A stretch of 64,000 nucleotides of DNA from NCBI GenBank assembly GCA_947462335.1, contig OX381721.1, positions 496,001-560,000 on the forward strand, written 5' to 3'. Of this stretch, positions 33,130 to 45,119 are shown one piece after another. The stretch is from Harmothoe impar. Taxonomy: Eukaryota; Annelida; Polychaeta; Phyllodocida; Polynoidae. The notes below the pieces were generated by a model that worked only from the letters and a program-made list of their open reading frames with translations, searched no databases and was not told the origin of the DNA. Position 1 is the stretch's first letter. The number at the start of each line of letters is the position of its first letter. Position numbers and translations under genes: made by a program.

Positions 33130-34930
33130 GACAAGCTTGTGAAACACTAGTATGTGGCACTAATCAGTCACTTAGCCTTCTGCCCTATGTAATATTAACT
33201 CACTAACATACTGTTACATACAGGTAATTAACCTGCAAGAAACAAATTTATTTCATGAACATGGAGTTCTATAATGCCCTTTTCAATTCCAGGCTTTAGT
33301 TTTCAAACAAAAACTTCACATGGATGCTTTATCCACTCTAACACTTTGAAACAGATGAGTTTTACTTAGGGAGTGTTCATTTATTAGTTACAGGGGGGGG
33401 GGGTTGGGAAGGGGCATCATAATTTCCAACCCCTCCTGAGGGGGGGGGGCATAACAAATTCTGACCCCTCTTGAGGAGGGGGGCATAAAAATTCAGCTCC
33501 CTTTAAGCTCTCGAGTGGGGGGTGTAAAAGTGTAAATTTCATCCCCCCCTGTATTTAATAAAATGCTGACAATTGTGTCAACTCGTGGACTATAAAATGG
33601 CTCTGAAAGAGCCCCAAAATTACTAAAATTCTTTTTCAAAATTGGATAAAAATGTCTAGGGTCAGCCCTATTTTGCTAGGTAGGGTAAGTTACCCTGAAA
33701 CACCCTTTTTTTCGCCTAACCAGCCCTTATTATGTATGGTTATTGAAGTATATTTGTGTGCTGCTCTGTATAAGAGCTTTCTTGTAGCTCTGATTAAAGA
33801 CTGCTAAATCAGCCTTTATTCAGCCAGAACAAAGCATTGACTTTAAATAGAAGCAACCATAAAACTCTACATAATTAACATACATATGCATCATACTTCA
33901 AGACTAAATATGTGAGCTGTTCTGTTCATTACTCTCTGAAAATAAGGAAATCAACACACTTGGCCCTGGAGTTTGGCTGTACTGTAATGTATGGGGGCTA
34001 CCATAAATTCTGGCGTATAAGCCTCACTCGTGTATAAGCCGCACCCCTAACTTAATCCTATAAGCCGAAATGGAGATTTTATTATGGTGACTTTAGTACT
34101 GTAGTATACAAACTCTTGTATAAGCTGCACCCTATACAGGCATGTTTTGTATCAAATGACATCTGAGTCCGACTCATGTACTCGCTGCAGCTTCAGCAAT
34201 TTCTCAGACTATTGTATCAACAATTATTCCTTGTCTGACTACTTAATGTCGAGAGTAAAATACCCTTTTTCTCCATGCAGAGGTAGTTAAGTAATGAACG
34301 TTTATAAAAATGCTTTCAGTAATGATATTTGATGGGTTTTATTTGATAGCTTGCTGCTGGCCCATAAGAAAAATGAGTCATTTTATATCCACACTATGCT
34401 TTTGAATATTTAATAGATATGGATAAATGCTCTCAGACATTGTGAATCCTAGCGTGCCCCACTGTCCCCTTACACAGGAGGTGTCCTGCAGCAGGAGGCC
34501 ATTGTCACAGGATGAGGCGTTGTGCGTCGTGGACGCTGTGTGAAAAGGTTCACAGGTCAGTGACAGTGCAGAACTAATGTACCATCTAAATTCTGCATCC
34601 CCGCTATATGGGGTGTTAATCCAACCGCAGGCTGTCGGACAATACAGACAGGATAAGACGCTGTCCTTGTTGTCACTGTGTGAATAGGTGCACAGGTCAG
34701 TGGCAGTGCAGACATCATGTATTTTGTACCTTTCAGTCTGCACATCGCATCTAGCGGTTGTGTTAATCCAACCATAGCAGGGCTTCAGGCTGTTTGACAA
34801 TCTTGACGGGATGCGACAGCATGCATGGGTGAAACTAACAAAATATGTTCACAGGTCAGCTACGGTGCAGAGATTATATATTCTGTACCATTTATCCCCA
34901 ACTTCGCATCTACCTGGGGTGTTGGTAGGA
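33130..34930. repeat. Diverged segmental duplication, copy 1
   Basis: Blocks occur in the same order as at 36,380-38,090, for example CTTAGCCTTCTGCCCTAT, ATATTAACTCACTAACATA, ATATCCACACTA and TTTTGAATATTTAATAGAT. Divergence is high with indels. The copy ends in two or three imperfect repeats of about 150 bp that include GGTTCACAGGTCA or a variant. Confidence 0.75.
34378..34800 (-). pseudogene. Cysteine-containing repeat ORF, uncertain
   Basis: The open frame of 140 codons has two related blocks of about 48 residues, each with a GWINT-like start and a C-x-P or C-x-Y centre (GWINTTARCDVQ, GWINTPYSGDAEF). A mutated third block lies at 37,814-38,014 in the duplicated copy (GWTNTPDRG). I do not recognise the family. 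The repeat could be a decayed exon of a secreted Cys-rich protein or simply repeat DNA. No signal peptide is visible. Confidence 0.3.
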
Positions 34931-36379
34931 CTGCAGGTTACTTAGGACACTCAAAAATAAAAAGTTGTTTCTCGTCACCAGGCCCATCATGAAAGTTGTC
35001 ATTTCAGGAAAAAAACTGTCAGTGGTGTAGACAGGTAGAAATAACTTGCACTATTACAACTTTTGAGGATCAATAAACTTTAAATACTAAATAAAACTCT
35101 TAATTTACCTATATATTTCAGAATTGAGTAAAAAAAAAAAAAATGAAAAAAACACACCCTGATCACATTTCTCACTGCCGGGTGATGAGAACCAACTAAT
35201 TTTTTTGAGTGGCCTTATGACCATTCAATTATAGAGACTAGGACTAGGTGCCCATTGAACATGTGCTGGTTTTCCCTAGACTTGTCCATAGTAACATGTA
35301 GATTCTCAAGAAGTGTCTCCGTATAATATTTGTTTATAAAAAGACATCTTAGTAGCCAGTAGCACAGAGGTTATTTCAGTATAAACATGATACATATTTC
35401 CTGATGATGCCTACTCTTTTGTCCATATTTTGTAAACCAAAACATTATATCGAAGGGGAGGGGGCTGGATATTCAGTCAAAATTAAGTTAGAAATGAACT
35501 TTATTTCTGATTTCAAAACCTCTGACCCATTCCTGTATTTCCTGCGCCAAAGATATACAGTTGGAAAACTCACCGATTTTTATCAGTTTTCATAACTTCA
35601 AGATGTCTGCTTCACCTTTTTGATCCATATAATAAAGATACAATGCACTAATATAGGGACATTTTTAGTATTGAAAAATATCAAGATTGCTGTTATTGAC
35701 AAAAAAAATACATTTAATGATATACTGTACCACTGGCAGGTATTTCGAAGGTTCAAAAAATCAAAGATGGCCTCAATTGGCAGAAAACATGAATAACCTC
35801 AGATGGATGACCCCCATTTAATGTTAAACAAACATTCAGCAGTTTTTCTACCTAACATTGAATTAGTATTCAGTATATCGCTTGTATAGATTCATATAAC
35901 TTTGAACTATATACTTTGATTAATAGATGTAAAAATGGATATCTACCTAGATAACAGATGGTATAAGTATGAAAAGTGAAGCCTGAAAGATGAAATAATT
36001 TTCGAGTTTTGGCTAAAAGCTATATTTGATTAGCATTACCAAAGTGGTTCTTTTAAATTACTATTTTGTTATAATTTTTATTTGTATTGATGCGCTATAC
36101 CATTGGCATTACAAAACTAATTCGGTTTGGTGTCTAGCATGTCTAGAACCAATAGAATTCGAGTTTAATCATAGGAAAATATGGTAATCTATTGGAGGAA
36201 GGGTACCATAGATAAGTAACCCCTACATGGACCCCCTGTCACCACATGCAGCTTTCACAGCTTGTCTGTGGGGCTTGTTCACGAGGCTTATGCGCGGGGA
36301 CTGTGTGCCCCCGTTACAAAATAGTTAATATTCTAGTTGTGGACCCCTAGGTTTGGATATATATCCTTAGATATGTTTG
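34931..36379. other. AT-rich spacer, no supported gene
   Basis: No ORF or recognised repeat. It holds poly(A) near 35,130 and simple AT-rich sequence between the two segmental-duplication copies. Confidence 0.6.
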
Positions 36380-38090
36380 TGAAACAGTAAAATGCAGCAC
36401 TAATAAATCACTTAGCCTTCTGCCCTATATAATATTAACTCACTAACATAGTGGTACATACAAGTAACTAACCTGCAAGAAACAAATAGACTTCAGGGAC
36501 AATCATGGTGTGATATTGTTTTTTCATGCTTCGGTTTTCAAATTAAACTTGACATGGATACTTTCGCTATTGTAGGACTTTGAAACACATCTTACTTAGA
36601 GCCCATTATAATCAAAATCAATGTTTACAGACACTTCTTATTAATCACTGCTGAATAAGCGTACAGTGAGCCAAGTCCAAGACAAGTGTAGACTAATAAT
36701 CAGGCCTCCTATAACTCTTCATTACCAGCCCTTATTATGTACGGTTGTTGAAGCATTTTCATTTGTTGCTCTGTAAAAGAGCTTACATATAGCTCTGATT
36801 AAATCAGCCTTTATTAAGCCAGAGCACAAGCAACCATAAATACTGCCTTTAAAGTGGGATTAAAGTAACCATGATTTCAATATATTGCTTAAACATGTCC
36901 ATAACGTTATTTATAACCACAATCGTAGAAAATATGAAAATAGGAAGATCTGGACCTTGTTACTGATGTATTCAACCATGAAGTCTGAGTGACATGCAAT
37001 AGGATTATATAGTGTCACGTACATTCACAAAATGATTCAGCTACATATTTGTCCCTCAACATATTATTTATAGTGCTCTCTATGTAGATTCCTTCTGGAT
37101 TGGTCCCCACTGAGTATTTGCTGGTTGTTATCCTGATTTGTTAGTTATGGTGCCACTAAACTGAAATCCTTAAAACCTTAAGTCAACAACAAAGAATGTA
37201 AACAGTGGTGAAAAACACAGGTTCCTGATGCTGTGCTGCATTTTAAAACCAACAGTGTTAAGTAACTTTGATCTTTAGGCAGGATTTTTTATAAAACCAT
37301 AGACAACAGAGTCCTGCTGGAACAATTAAAAAACACCCAGAGATGCTGACAGCCTACTTGGGCATGATGCCTCCTTGTTAGACACAATATTCACTTAGAT
37401 TATGTGTTTATTATGTCCTCTTTGTCTAAAAATTAAATAAATCAACACACCTGTCAGCCTGGTGTATGGCTCGGGTGTACTGCATGGGGGCCAATTAATA
37501 CCAAAACTATTAATGACAAACAGGGATTCCTGAGACTGTTAGTCCTTGTCTTACCACCTAATATCTGCACATGCTGTTATGAGTAAAATGCCTTTTTTCT
37601 CTATGTAGAAGTAATAATGAACATAAAGACACATGTATGCTTTTAGTAATGGCAAGTGATGGGTCTTTTTCAAGAGCCTGCTGCTTGTCTATAAATGACA
37701 CATTTCATATCCACACTACGCTTTTGAATATTTAATAGATGTTGATATAAATTCTCAGAAATGGTGAATCCTGACATGCACTTAACCCCTTCCCTCCGGT
37801 CACAGGTCTTGTCCTACAGGAGGAGGCGATTGTCTAAGAACGAGACATTGTGGGTGTTGGACGCTGTCTGAAAAGGTTCACAGGTCACCCAAAGTGCAGA
37901 ATTGCTGTACCATACATTTACTGTATGGCCTCTGTCTGGGGTGTTTGTCCAACCGTTGTCGGACGGCAGGCTGTTTGACAATACAGACAGGAGACACTGT
38001 GTATGGACGGACACCGTATGGATGAGTCAGGGGTCAGTGACAGGTCAGAAATAATGTATTCTGCCACCATTCATTCTCTACATCGCATCC
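36380..38090. repeat. Diverged segmental duplication, copy 2
   Basis: Direct-orientation partner of 33,130-34,930, offset by about 3.2 kb. It shares the end block GGTTCACAGGTCA and GWTNT-like coding traces. It has lost some of the internal repeats found in copy 1. Confidence 0.75.
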
Positions 38091-38174
38091 AATTTGAAAG
38101 TACGGTGATAGATTTCATGTAAATCTAGGTGTACCCTAAGACTATGTACCAATGTTTCCTGGTAAAATGATATT

Positions 38175-38298
38175 AAAGCCTGCTATCTTAGAAGTAATGA
38201 AGTCTGACGCGGAGTGCATTGGCAAGTGATATATTTTATTACTGTGTGACATCTCAATGTTCATAGATGTATATCAAATATATTCACACAATCACTCG
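38175..38298 (-). repeat. Element B split repeat B2
   Basis: This 124-bp segment, from AAAGCCTGCTATC to ATCACTCG, is identical to 38583-38706 and is the terminal copy next to host DNA. Confidence 0.9.
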
Positions 38299-38324
38299 GT
38301 AACAAAAGAAAAAAATTTATTATG

Positions 38325-38582
38325 TAACTCAGTGTCTCTGCGAGCAGGCGTGTGCAGCGGCGGTGTGAAGGTTGTGAGGGCGAGCTCCCCCGGCCTCTGC
38401 TCTATATCCAGTGTGCCCCTGGTGAGTGAACACAGCAGTTCAGTCCTTCCCCCACAGAGGGAGCAAATGGGCGTGTGGTGATCAACCAGTCCTTACTGAA
38501 TAGTTCTCAAAGATCAACCAGGGGGAGTATTCTCTCTCTCTCCGCTTTACTCATATAATCCGCCCTGCTTCTTATATTTCCT
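38325..38582 (-). repeat. Element B split repeat A2
   Basis: This 258-bp segment differs from A1 (43255-43512) at one position (GATCAACCA against GATCCACCA). It is contiguous with B1. Confidence 0.9.
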
Positions 38583-38706
38583 AAAGCCTGCTATCTTAGA
38601 AGTAATGAAGTCTGACGCGGAGTGCATTGGCAAGTGATATATTTTATTACTGTGTGACATCTCAATGTTCATAGATGTATATCAAATATATTCACACAAT
38701 CACTCG
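38583..38706 (-). repeat. Element B split repeat B1
   Basis: This 124-bp copy is identical to B2 and directly abuts A2. It lies between the recombinase stop and A2. Confidence 0.9.
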
Positions 38707-38864
38707 CCAACCCGCCAAAAAAAGCAAAGACAAAAACTTCAATGAGACACAGTTCTTGTTCCGAGGATAATTCCCAACCATGTGGGTAAGATGCAGCTAT
38801 TGCTCCCAACCAAGTGGGTAATGATGTAGCTATTGCTCCCAACCAAGTGGTGTAGTCAGAGCTC

Positions 38865-39830
38865 TTAGAGTTTGAAGACAGCCGACGTCATAGCCAGGTC
38901 CAGGGTGACACGAGATTCCTCCGACCTCTCCAGATACGTCAGCACTTGAAGACTCTGCCAATCACCAATCACCTGGAGATCCCGCAGGGATATTCCAGCT
39001 TCAGCCAGGGCCGATGCCCCTCCCCTCCTCATTGAGTGGGAGGTGAAGTGTGGGAGACCCAATTCCTTTGACACCTTAGAAAGCCTGGACTGGAACCAAC
39101 GGTATGTAGCCTGGACCACCCTGCCTTTAGACTCAAAAGATAACACATGGTCATTTGCTGAAACATGCCCTACCAAGGCAGACAACAGCAGTAAGTAGTG
39201 CTTCACACAATACTTTGATACAGTCATTTGTGTTAGATAGACCTTCTGGACCCTTTGCCTATACTGTATGGTCTTGGACTTCCTGACCAAGAAATGAACA
39301 CCCCAGGGCTTAAAGACAACATTGCCCCAGGTCAGCGCCATACCAGGGTCAAACAAATTAGATTTCCTGAGCAGCGCCCTGAAACCAATTAGGAGCGCCA
39401 CCCAGAAACACATGTCTTCAGTGGAGGAAAAATTCAATGAAGCAAAGATTAATGACAAATGTTGAACAGTCAGTGGGTGAGCCTGAACTTTGGCATCCCC
39501 CAAATACCTTTTGATACCACTCAGGGTGGTCTTAATCCTAAAACCCTGTGGGTCCGGGTATGAAAACCCATATGTCTTATGAAGGACCCACAAGGCAGAC
39601 AAATAATTGATTATGGAGGTATATGTGAACCTCTCCGCCATAAAGGCCAGATACATGGTGACCAGCCTTTCAGAAGCAGGTAGGGGTAACTCCCCCAAGT
39701 AGCGGCAAAAATCAAAGTAGTGGTTCCATTGAACCTTCCTTGTCCTGATAGTATTCTCCGCCATCCAGAATGACTGGTACTGCGCCGCCCTTTCCTCCAG
39801 GTGGATCCCTAAAAGGACAGTAAACGGCAC
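38865..39830 (-). CDS. Tyrosine recombinase of element B
   Basis: 321 residues with the same architecture as the element A recombinase but clearly diverged. Catalytic set: Arg155 in ALLRKSNL, lysines of RKSKT (183-187), H265-x-x-R268 in HSMRRGGAS, Trp291 in GDW, probable nucleophile Tyr299 in TYLERS. The N-terminal core-binding region runs to about residue 115. The first Met lies 22 nt inside the end of the RT ORF in a different frame, a layout suited to termination-reinitiation. No stop or frameshift is seen in this ORF. It would integrate circular element DNA. Confidence 0.92.
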   Translation of the reverse strand: MPFTVLLGIHLEERAAQYQSFWMAENTIRTRKVQWNHYFDFCRYLGELPLPASERLVTMYLAFMAERFTYTSIINYLSALWVLHKTYGFSYPDPQGFRIKTTLSGIKRYLGDAKVQAHPLTVQHLSLIFASLNFSSTEDMCFWVALLIGFRALLRKSNLFDPGMALTWGNVVFKPWGVHFLVRKSKTIQYRQRVQKVYLTQMTVSKYCVKHYLLLLSALVGHVSANDHVLSFESKGRVVQATYRWFQSRLSKVSKELGLPHFTSHSMRRGGASALAEAGISLRDLQVIGDWQSLQVLTYLERSEESRVTLDLAMTSAVFKL

Positions 39831-42116
39831 AACTCAGGGGGAGCACTCTTCCCCTTTAACCTAGGATCGGTGACCCTAGACAAAAAATCAGGGCCCCTGT
39901 TAACATGGGTAGAGATATGATTACACACAATACTGAAGTTGTACACAAATGACATCCAAAATAATTCTCTCAACCATGCCATGCACTGAACAGATTTACT
40001 CCTGCCAGTGTACAGCATCCTGACAACCTGTGTATTATCTGATTCAATCAGAACAGTCTTACCCTTCCAATCAGCGGACCAGCGGTGTGCTGATGCCACC
40101 ACCGGCCACAGTTCTAACAAATTAATATCAGGGTTATTTACATACAACAACTCTTCAGGTGAATTCATAATACAATCAGTAGAAACCAGGCAACTTGCGT
40201 AATTCATAAACCGGGGTCCCCATGAACCCAGCAAGTAGTCAGCATCCCCGTTCACTGCCCCAAAACCGGACATTGAGGAGTCTGTAGCTATAGTGACTGC
40301 AGGAACCTGGCTGACAATGGCCGCCTTACCATTAAAAATCTTTACAAAGGCAGACCACCATTTGACATCATCGGCAAACCAGTCTGGTAGTCTCACCTGC
40401 TTATTGGAATCGGGTAGACTCTTTATGAGATTTATTACCCTCCTTGAAAAGGTCCTACCACCCACTACCACAGTTGCTGCATGTGCAAGGTGGCCGGCCA
40501 GGACCTGCACCTCCTTCTTTGTAGCTGTTGACTTGGTAGTGAACACGTCCACCATCTTTTGCAGCGCCACCAATTTAGTAGGGGGGAGAGACAGCTCCAT
40601 AGTAGTAGTATCTATCTGTATGCCTAAATAGACCACACATTGAGAAGGCATGACAATTTTAGGATATGAAATGTAAAAACCCAAAAACCTGAGCAATCTC
40701 ATTAACACCCCCAGGGCTAAGTTACATTCTGCCAAGGTGTCCCCTATAACGACAAAATCGTCTAAGTACCCATAGCAATTCATGAACCCTCTTCTTCTCA
40801 TACCCCTTACTACAAAGTCAGACAGCATCTGAAAAATGTAAGGGCTGGATCTGGCCCCAAATGCCAAGCAATTATCCTTGTAATATTGAGTCTCACCATC
40901 CTGTGTGGGCCACATGATACCCTGATAGTCAGTGTGTCCAGGGAACACATTCACTGACCTATAGGCTGAAGAGACATCCACTACAGACAAAAAGGCATTA
41001 GGTTTCAAGTTATGACAAACATCCCGGACTGTAATATAGTGGAAAGGTTCCACCACCGACTCCATGAAGGAGTTAACGCTACTGTGTAAGGGGCGTTTCA
41101 TATCAACAATGGGGCGCAACTTCCCATTTTTCTTAGGAACGGCGCCTAGGCTATGAACACATGTAGGGGGGAAATCCACCTCCGTAAGCTTACCATTCCA
41201 CTAATTCACTAGATACAATCGTGTCCATTTGAGCCTTAAATACAGGACGATTAATACTACGATAATTAGTCATGACATAACTAGTATCAACCACATCATC
41301 CATAATCTTAAAACCTTCTAGGACCCCATCATAAATGTAGGCAGCATCAATATCTTGGCCAACTGGATGGAGGAACGCTTCCTTATAAAAATTACAAGGT
41401 TTCAGCTGCATTGAGGTACCACCCACAGAGTGCGAACACATGGAGCCACATAATGGCGGGGACCCTTCTGGCGGACATCTGTAGTAACCGTCCTCAAATA
41501 ATTCTGAAATCACATTTGGGTTATTGACATCATAACAACACACAGGGGTGGGCGGCCTACGCCAACACAAGTCATAATCAATAGGACGACTAATTTTCCT
41601 CGAACTGTAACATACATGAGATATTGGGTCTATAATAGGATCATTAAATTGAGCCCCATTAACCTCCTCAGTAAAATTACTAGAATAGAGTGTGTCCCAG
41701 TTATTGTCAATTAACATGTCAGAATCACTAGAATCCCAAACAGACTCACCAGCACACAAGGGTTCACGACCATCAAGACCACAGTGGGCAGTAGAACCAA
41801 TTTCCACCCCTACATGGTTGTAACATAGACCACTGGGTGTATTTATAATACCCTCCACGGCATCACCAGTGGGAAACACAGGAATGTCTATGGGTGAGCG
41901 ACCCAAATAGCTATCATCCAATACACTGATAGGGCTATTACCAGGTACGGAAGTCAACTGGGAAAGAAACAAAAAACCCTCCTCACTTGGAGTGGAGACC
42001 GGTTTTAACCCATTCACCGCTGACGGCCCCTGAGCTTCCTCAGAACCGCTAAAATAATGACCCCCTTCTAGGAGGGAACCATTACCGCAGCTTAGACTGT
42101 TAGTACAAGGGAGCCC
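39809..42116 (-). pseudogene. Pol of element B (RT-RNase H), frameshifted
   Basis: Two frames make up this gene. The upstream part is open from 42116 and ends at TAA 41192-41190; it has the conserved QLKPC and NYRS segment also present in element A. The downstream part (41197-39809) starts inside GKLTEVDF and carries the RT core: motif A VVDVSSAY, AFGARSSPYIF, and YLDD at residues 138-141 of the 456-codon frame. It also carries RNase H (TDSSMSG, ELWPV, ESDNTQV, PDFLSR). Comparison with element A puts a one-base gain or two-base loss at about 41,192-41,200. This may be a real inactivating mutation, a sequencing error or, less likely, programmed frameshifting. Gag also ends in a different frame. 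Confidence 0.85.
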
Positions 42117-42154
42117 TTAACTATACCTACGGGTAGCTCACCCACCAAATTATC

Positions 42155-43216
42155 CTATGTACCAGAAGGTGCGTTTGCAGCTCCTGCAGTACAAGCTAAG
42201 CTTGTATGGTCACCGGAGCACGTAGTACACACATGTTTATGGGGGCAAGGTGTACGTCTACAAGCCTTCCCCACATTCCACCTCCAACAGAAGCCTGGAG
42301 GCATATTGCTGCTCTGCTTCTTACTCTTACTCCTATTACCCCCACTAGCACTAGCTCTATGGGGTTCCGGAGTGGGGAGTAGCTGATCAACCCCCAAGTA
42401 CCTGGTGGACAACTCCCAATCCCCATAGCCCAAGACATAGGCCCCAGTGAATTCTGCTTTTTCACGGACACCCAAATCATAATGAAAAATGGCTCGAGGT
42501 TTGAAAATTTTTGCCTTCTCTGTTACAAAACGAACATGCTTCATGAGACCCCCCACTGGAAGGTTCTGTTCTGACAAGTAGGAGACCAGCCCCATAAGAG
42601 CTGCTATGAGATCATCTACAGTCCTCTCCTGTTCTGACTTGTGGTAACAATAAAAGGACTCAATGTCAAAGTAGCGCAACTTACGTCTTCTCATCTCAGT
42701 AGCCCCCGCCTGCTGAACATAAATCACCTGTGGTCCCCCTCCCACTTGCCCATTGTGAATAGGACCCACTCCCCCAGGGACTGGTGCCACCGGAGGGTAG
42801 TTGTAGAACGGATTGCCTAAGTCTGAAGGGCCTGGGAGGGGGTCAGGACCTGGTGTGGGATTAGCAGGGTCAGTAGGTGGAACAGGTGGAGTTGGAGGCA
42901 CGGTAGCCGGGGTGGGCGACAATTTTGAAAACTTCTCAACTAACTGTTCTATCTGCCTCCTCTGCGACTCAACAACATCCAACAAATCAGAAACAGATGC
43001 CCCCTGCTCCTCCACGTCGGGAATATTTGCGTCGACAGGGCTAAGTTTTAAAGGAGCCATAATGGCTGAAAGGTACTCACCGGCGTCGTCACGCCCTTTA
43101 CCGTCCTTCACCGCCGCCTCCACAGCTGCTCTGACATAGGTACATAGCGAACCACCAGGCCTAGGGTGTCTGAATTGACAACCCTTGCAGTTAATGTCCT
43201 TACCGGACGTAGCCAT
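42155..43216 (-). CDS. Gag-like protein of element B
   Basis: 353 residues from the ATG at 43216, which has a strong initiation context (ACCATGG); another in-frame ATG lies six codons upstream. The N terminus has C-x2-C-x3-H-x7-C, the same spacing as in element A. A short coiled-coil-like segment (DLLDVVESQRRQIEQLVEKF) and a Pro-rich linker follow. The C terminus has C-x8-C-x4-C-x3-H and then a C-x2-C-x3-H-x4-C knuckle. It ends at TAG 42157-42155. The paired zinc motifs imply binding of element RNA. Overall sequence similarity to the Gag of element A is low outside these motifs. Confidence 0.83.
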   Translation of the reverse strand: MATSGKDINCKGCQFRHPRPGGSLCTYVRAAVEAAVKDGKGRDDAGEYLSAIMAPLKLSPVDANIPDVEEQGASVSDLLDVVESQRRQIEQLVEKFSKLSPTPATVPPTPPVPPTDPANPTPGPDPLPGPSDLGNPFYNYPPVAPVPGGVGPIHNGQVGGGPQVIYVQQAGATEMRRRKLRYFDIESFYCYHKSEQERTVDDLIAALMGLVSYLSEQNLPVGGLMKHVRFVTEKAKIFKPRAIFHYDLGVREKAEFTGAYVLGYGDWELSTRYLGVDQLLPTPEPHRASASGGNRSKSKKQSSNMPPGFCWRWNVGKACRRTPCPHKHVCTTCSGDHTSLACTAGAANAPSGT

Positions 43217-43254
43217 GGTGAAGTTCAAAGTCAACCAAAGTCAAACTGAAATCA

Positions 43255-43512
43255 TAACTCAGTGTCTCTGCGAGCAGGCGTGTGCAGCGGCGGTGTGAAG
43301 GTTGTGAGGGCGAGCTCCCCCGGCCTCTGCTCTATATCCAGTGTGCCCCTGGTGAGTGAACACAGCAGTTCAGTCCTTCCCCCACAGAGGGAGCAAATGG
43401 GCGTGTGGTGATCAACCAGTCCTTACTGAATAGTTCTCAAAGATCCACCAGGGGGAGTATTCTCTCTCTCTCCGCTTTACTCATATAATCCGCCCTGCTT
43501 CTTATATTTCCT
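43255..43512 (-). repeat. Element B split repeat A1 (5' terminal)
   Basis: 258-bp copy, one mismatch to A2. It is the 5' end of the element on the minus strand. The junction with host DNA is TTTCCT/ATAATAAA. Confidence 0.9.
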
Positions 43513-43626
43513 ATAATAAAAGCCTGAATAATATAGGGGTAAGAAAAGTATTTAATCTGGTAGGACATGATCTTTCATTTTTAGGAAAAAAGAATATGGC
43601 AGCAAAGGGTTATACCTCTTAGTGCC

Positions 43627-43855
43627 AGTGGCATCTCATCATACATGATGCAAACCCTGTGTCTGTGTCTGTGTGTGTTCATGTTCAAGCATTGGTAGCA
43701 GCCCAATGTCCCCTTTGTCAGGTGTAGTGGGGCTTGACACCTGACTGCCCAATTGTCTGTGGGAGCTGCAGTTTAATGCTTCACTGCTGCTGTAAAGACA
43801 CAAGACATCAATGTGATGACCAGGTCCTGCTGCTGTTCCGCTCTGCCTAATATCG
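43627..43855 (-). repeat. Dispersed repeat family R1, copy 2
   Basis: Inverse orientation to copies 1 and 3. Read on the minus strand it has GTGTCTTTACAGCAGCAGTG, AGCATTAAACTGCAGC and GGGCAGTCAGGTGT, with an internal deletion relative to copy 1. It lies 115 bp from the end of element B. Confidence 0.7.
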
Positions 43856-45119
43856 TATTCATATTCCCCACATATATGAATAGGCTCTTACTCAACCTGA
43901 TAATCCTTCTGCTGCTTCTCCTGCCCTTACCATAGCAACAGAGACTGGACTGCCACTACCTGGGCTTAAACTGCCCATTTAAACAAAAATATGTTATTTT
44001 ACATCAAAATAACATTTTTAATGTTATAAAACATTTCGCTATGATAAGGAGCCATAGAGAATCGTTATATAACAGTGTATACAGTTTTTTGTTTACTGGG
44101 AGAGCTGTGAGGTAGGTCCCATTTAGGTTAGCCCACCACGAAACTCTCTGGCCTCAGGCCATCAACTTTACTTTCATGGCTACTTTTCAAATCCCATTCC
44201 ATCTCATGGATGGGGTTCATGTGGGCTGGACCTTGGTCAAGTGGGCAAGTCACATTCTTGAGCAAACCAATAAATATCCCTGTCAAAGTAACACCATATT
44301 AATGTTTATGCATCTTTATTATATTATTCTACAATTAAAAGTGTGGCATATGAGGGAAGTGTAGAATACCACTGACAATAAAATCAGGGCTAATGAGAGT
44401 TTCTCACTTTAAGACAAAGGCCAAACAAAGAATGTTAAACACCATCCCTGCTAAGGCGCATTATGTAGTTTAAGTACTTTTTATAATAAATGTACAACAC
44501 TGTATTGAAATCACAATATGATAGCACGCTGACTTGCCTCAAACAAGTATCTTATAACATGCATCAATTGAGAGCAGTGTATACATAGTAGAGATATAAT
44601 AACTTCTTGTCTCTACCATTATTTGTTTCACTCACGTAGCATATTACAGATGGCCTCTGTCATGTATACTCTATTAGCAAACAATGTGCAGGAGGCATCA
44701 TTTCAATGGCATTAATGATTTTATTTACAATATTACCATTTGGGTCTTACAACAAATATACCCTGCAGAGCTCAAAATGGGGAAGATATGCACATTTCAA
44801 TATTGCTGGTGGGAAAAGGCCACTGACATATCTTTATTCAGTTTTAGGCTGAGATTTGGGAGTAGACACATTCATATTTGATTGGAAGTTGTTGGCTATG
44901 TTATAGTGGATATTAAGGGCAATGTTTCCAATGATGACAGTCCCTGCAAACATTCCTGGGGCTGTTTCGGTGAGTCGCTGGATCTGGGCCATGTTGGCCC
45001 ACACTCAAATTACAAGCTATTTAGAAGAAAAAAGCATATAGATTAAAGTCAAAATGGTCAAAATGGTCAAAATGCAACCAGGGGTAAAGTAGGGGGGTCC
45101 ACATTTATTTCTTGCAGAT
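43856..45119. other. AT-rich intergenic DNA
   Basis: No gene is supported; short open frames here show no recognised family. Apart from R1 copy 2 just before it, no repeat boundary is evident. Confidence 0.55.

Larger units (their letters stand above)
38175..43512 (-). mobile_element. Ngaro-like tyrosine-recombinase retrotransposon B
   Basis: Minus-strand order is A1 (43512-43255), Gag, Pol, tyrosine recombinase, B1 (38706-38583), A2 (38582-38325), B2 (38298-38175), the same A1-ORFs-B1-A2-B2 plan as element A. By eye the A copies differ at one base in 258 and the B copies match over 124 bp, so the insertion is recent. The repeats and proteins differ clearly from element A, so this is a separate family. 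The flanks show no target-site duplication. The Pol frame is broken by a frameshift near 41,195 although the repeats are nearly identical. Confidence 0.92.

Noticed and set aside
34000..34160. GTATAAGCC-type repeats (GCGTATAAGCC, GTGTATAAGCCGCACC) as a defined element
   Set aside because: Short motif repeats reminiscent of a widespread small repeat, but I could not find boundaries or TIRs.
38175..38582. Element B terminal repeats as ordinary LTRs
   Set aside because: Repeats are split (A1 far from A2, B1 abutting A2) with no TG...CA ends or target duplication, and the element has a tyrosine recombinase rather than a DDE integrase.
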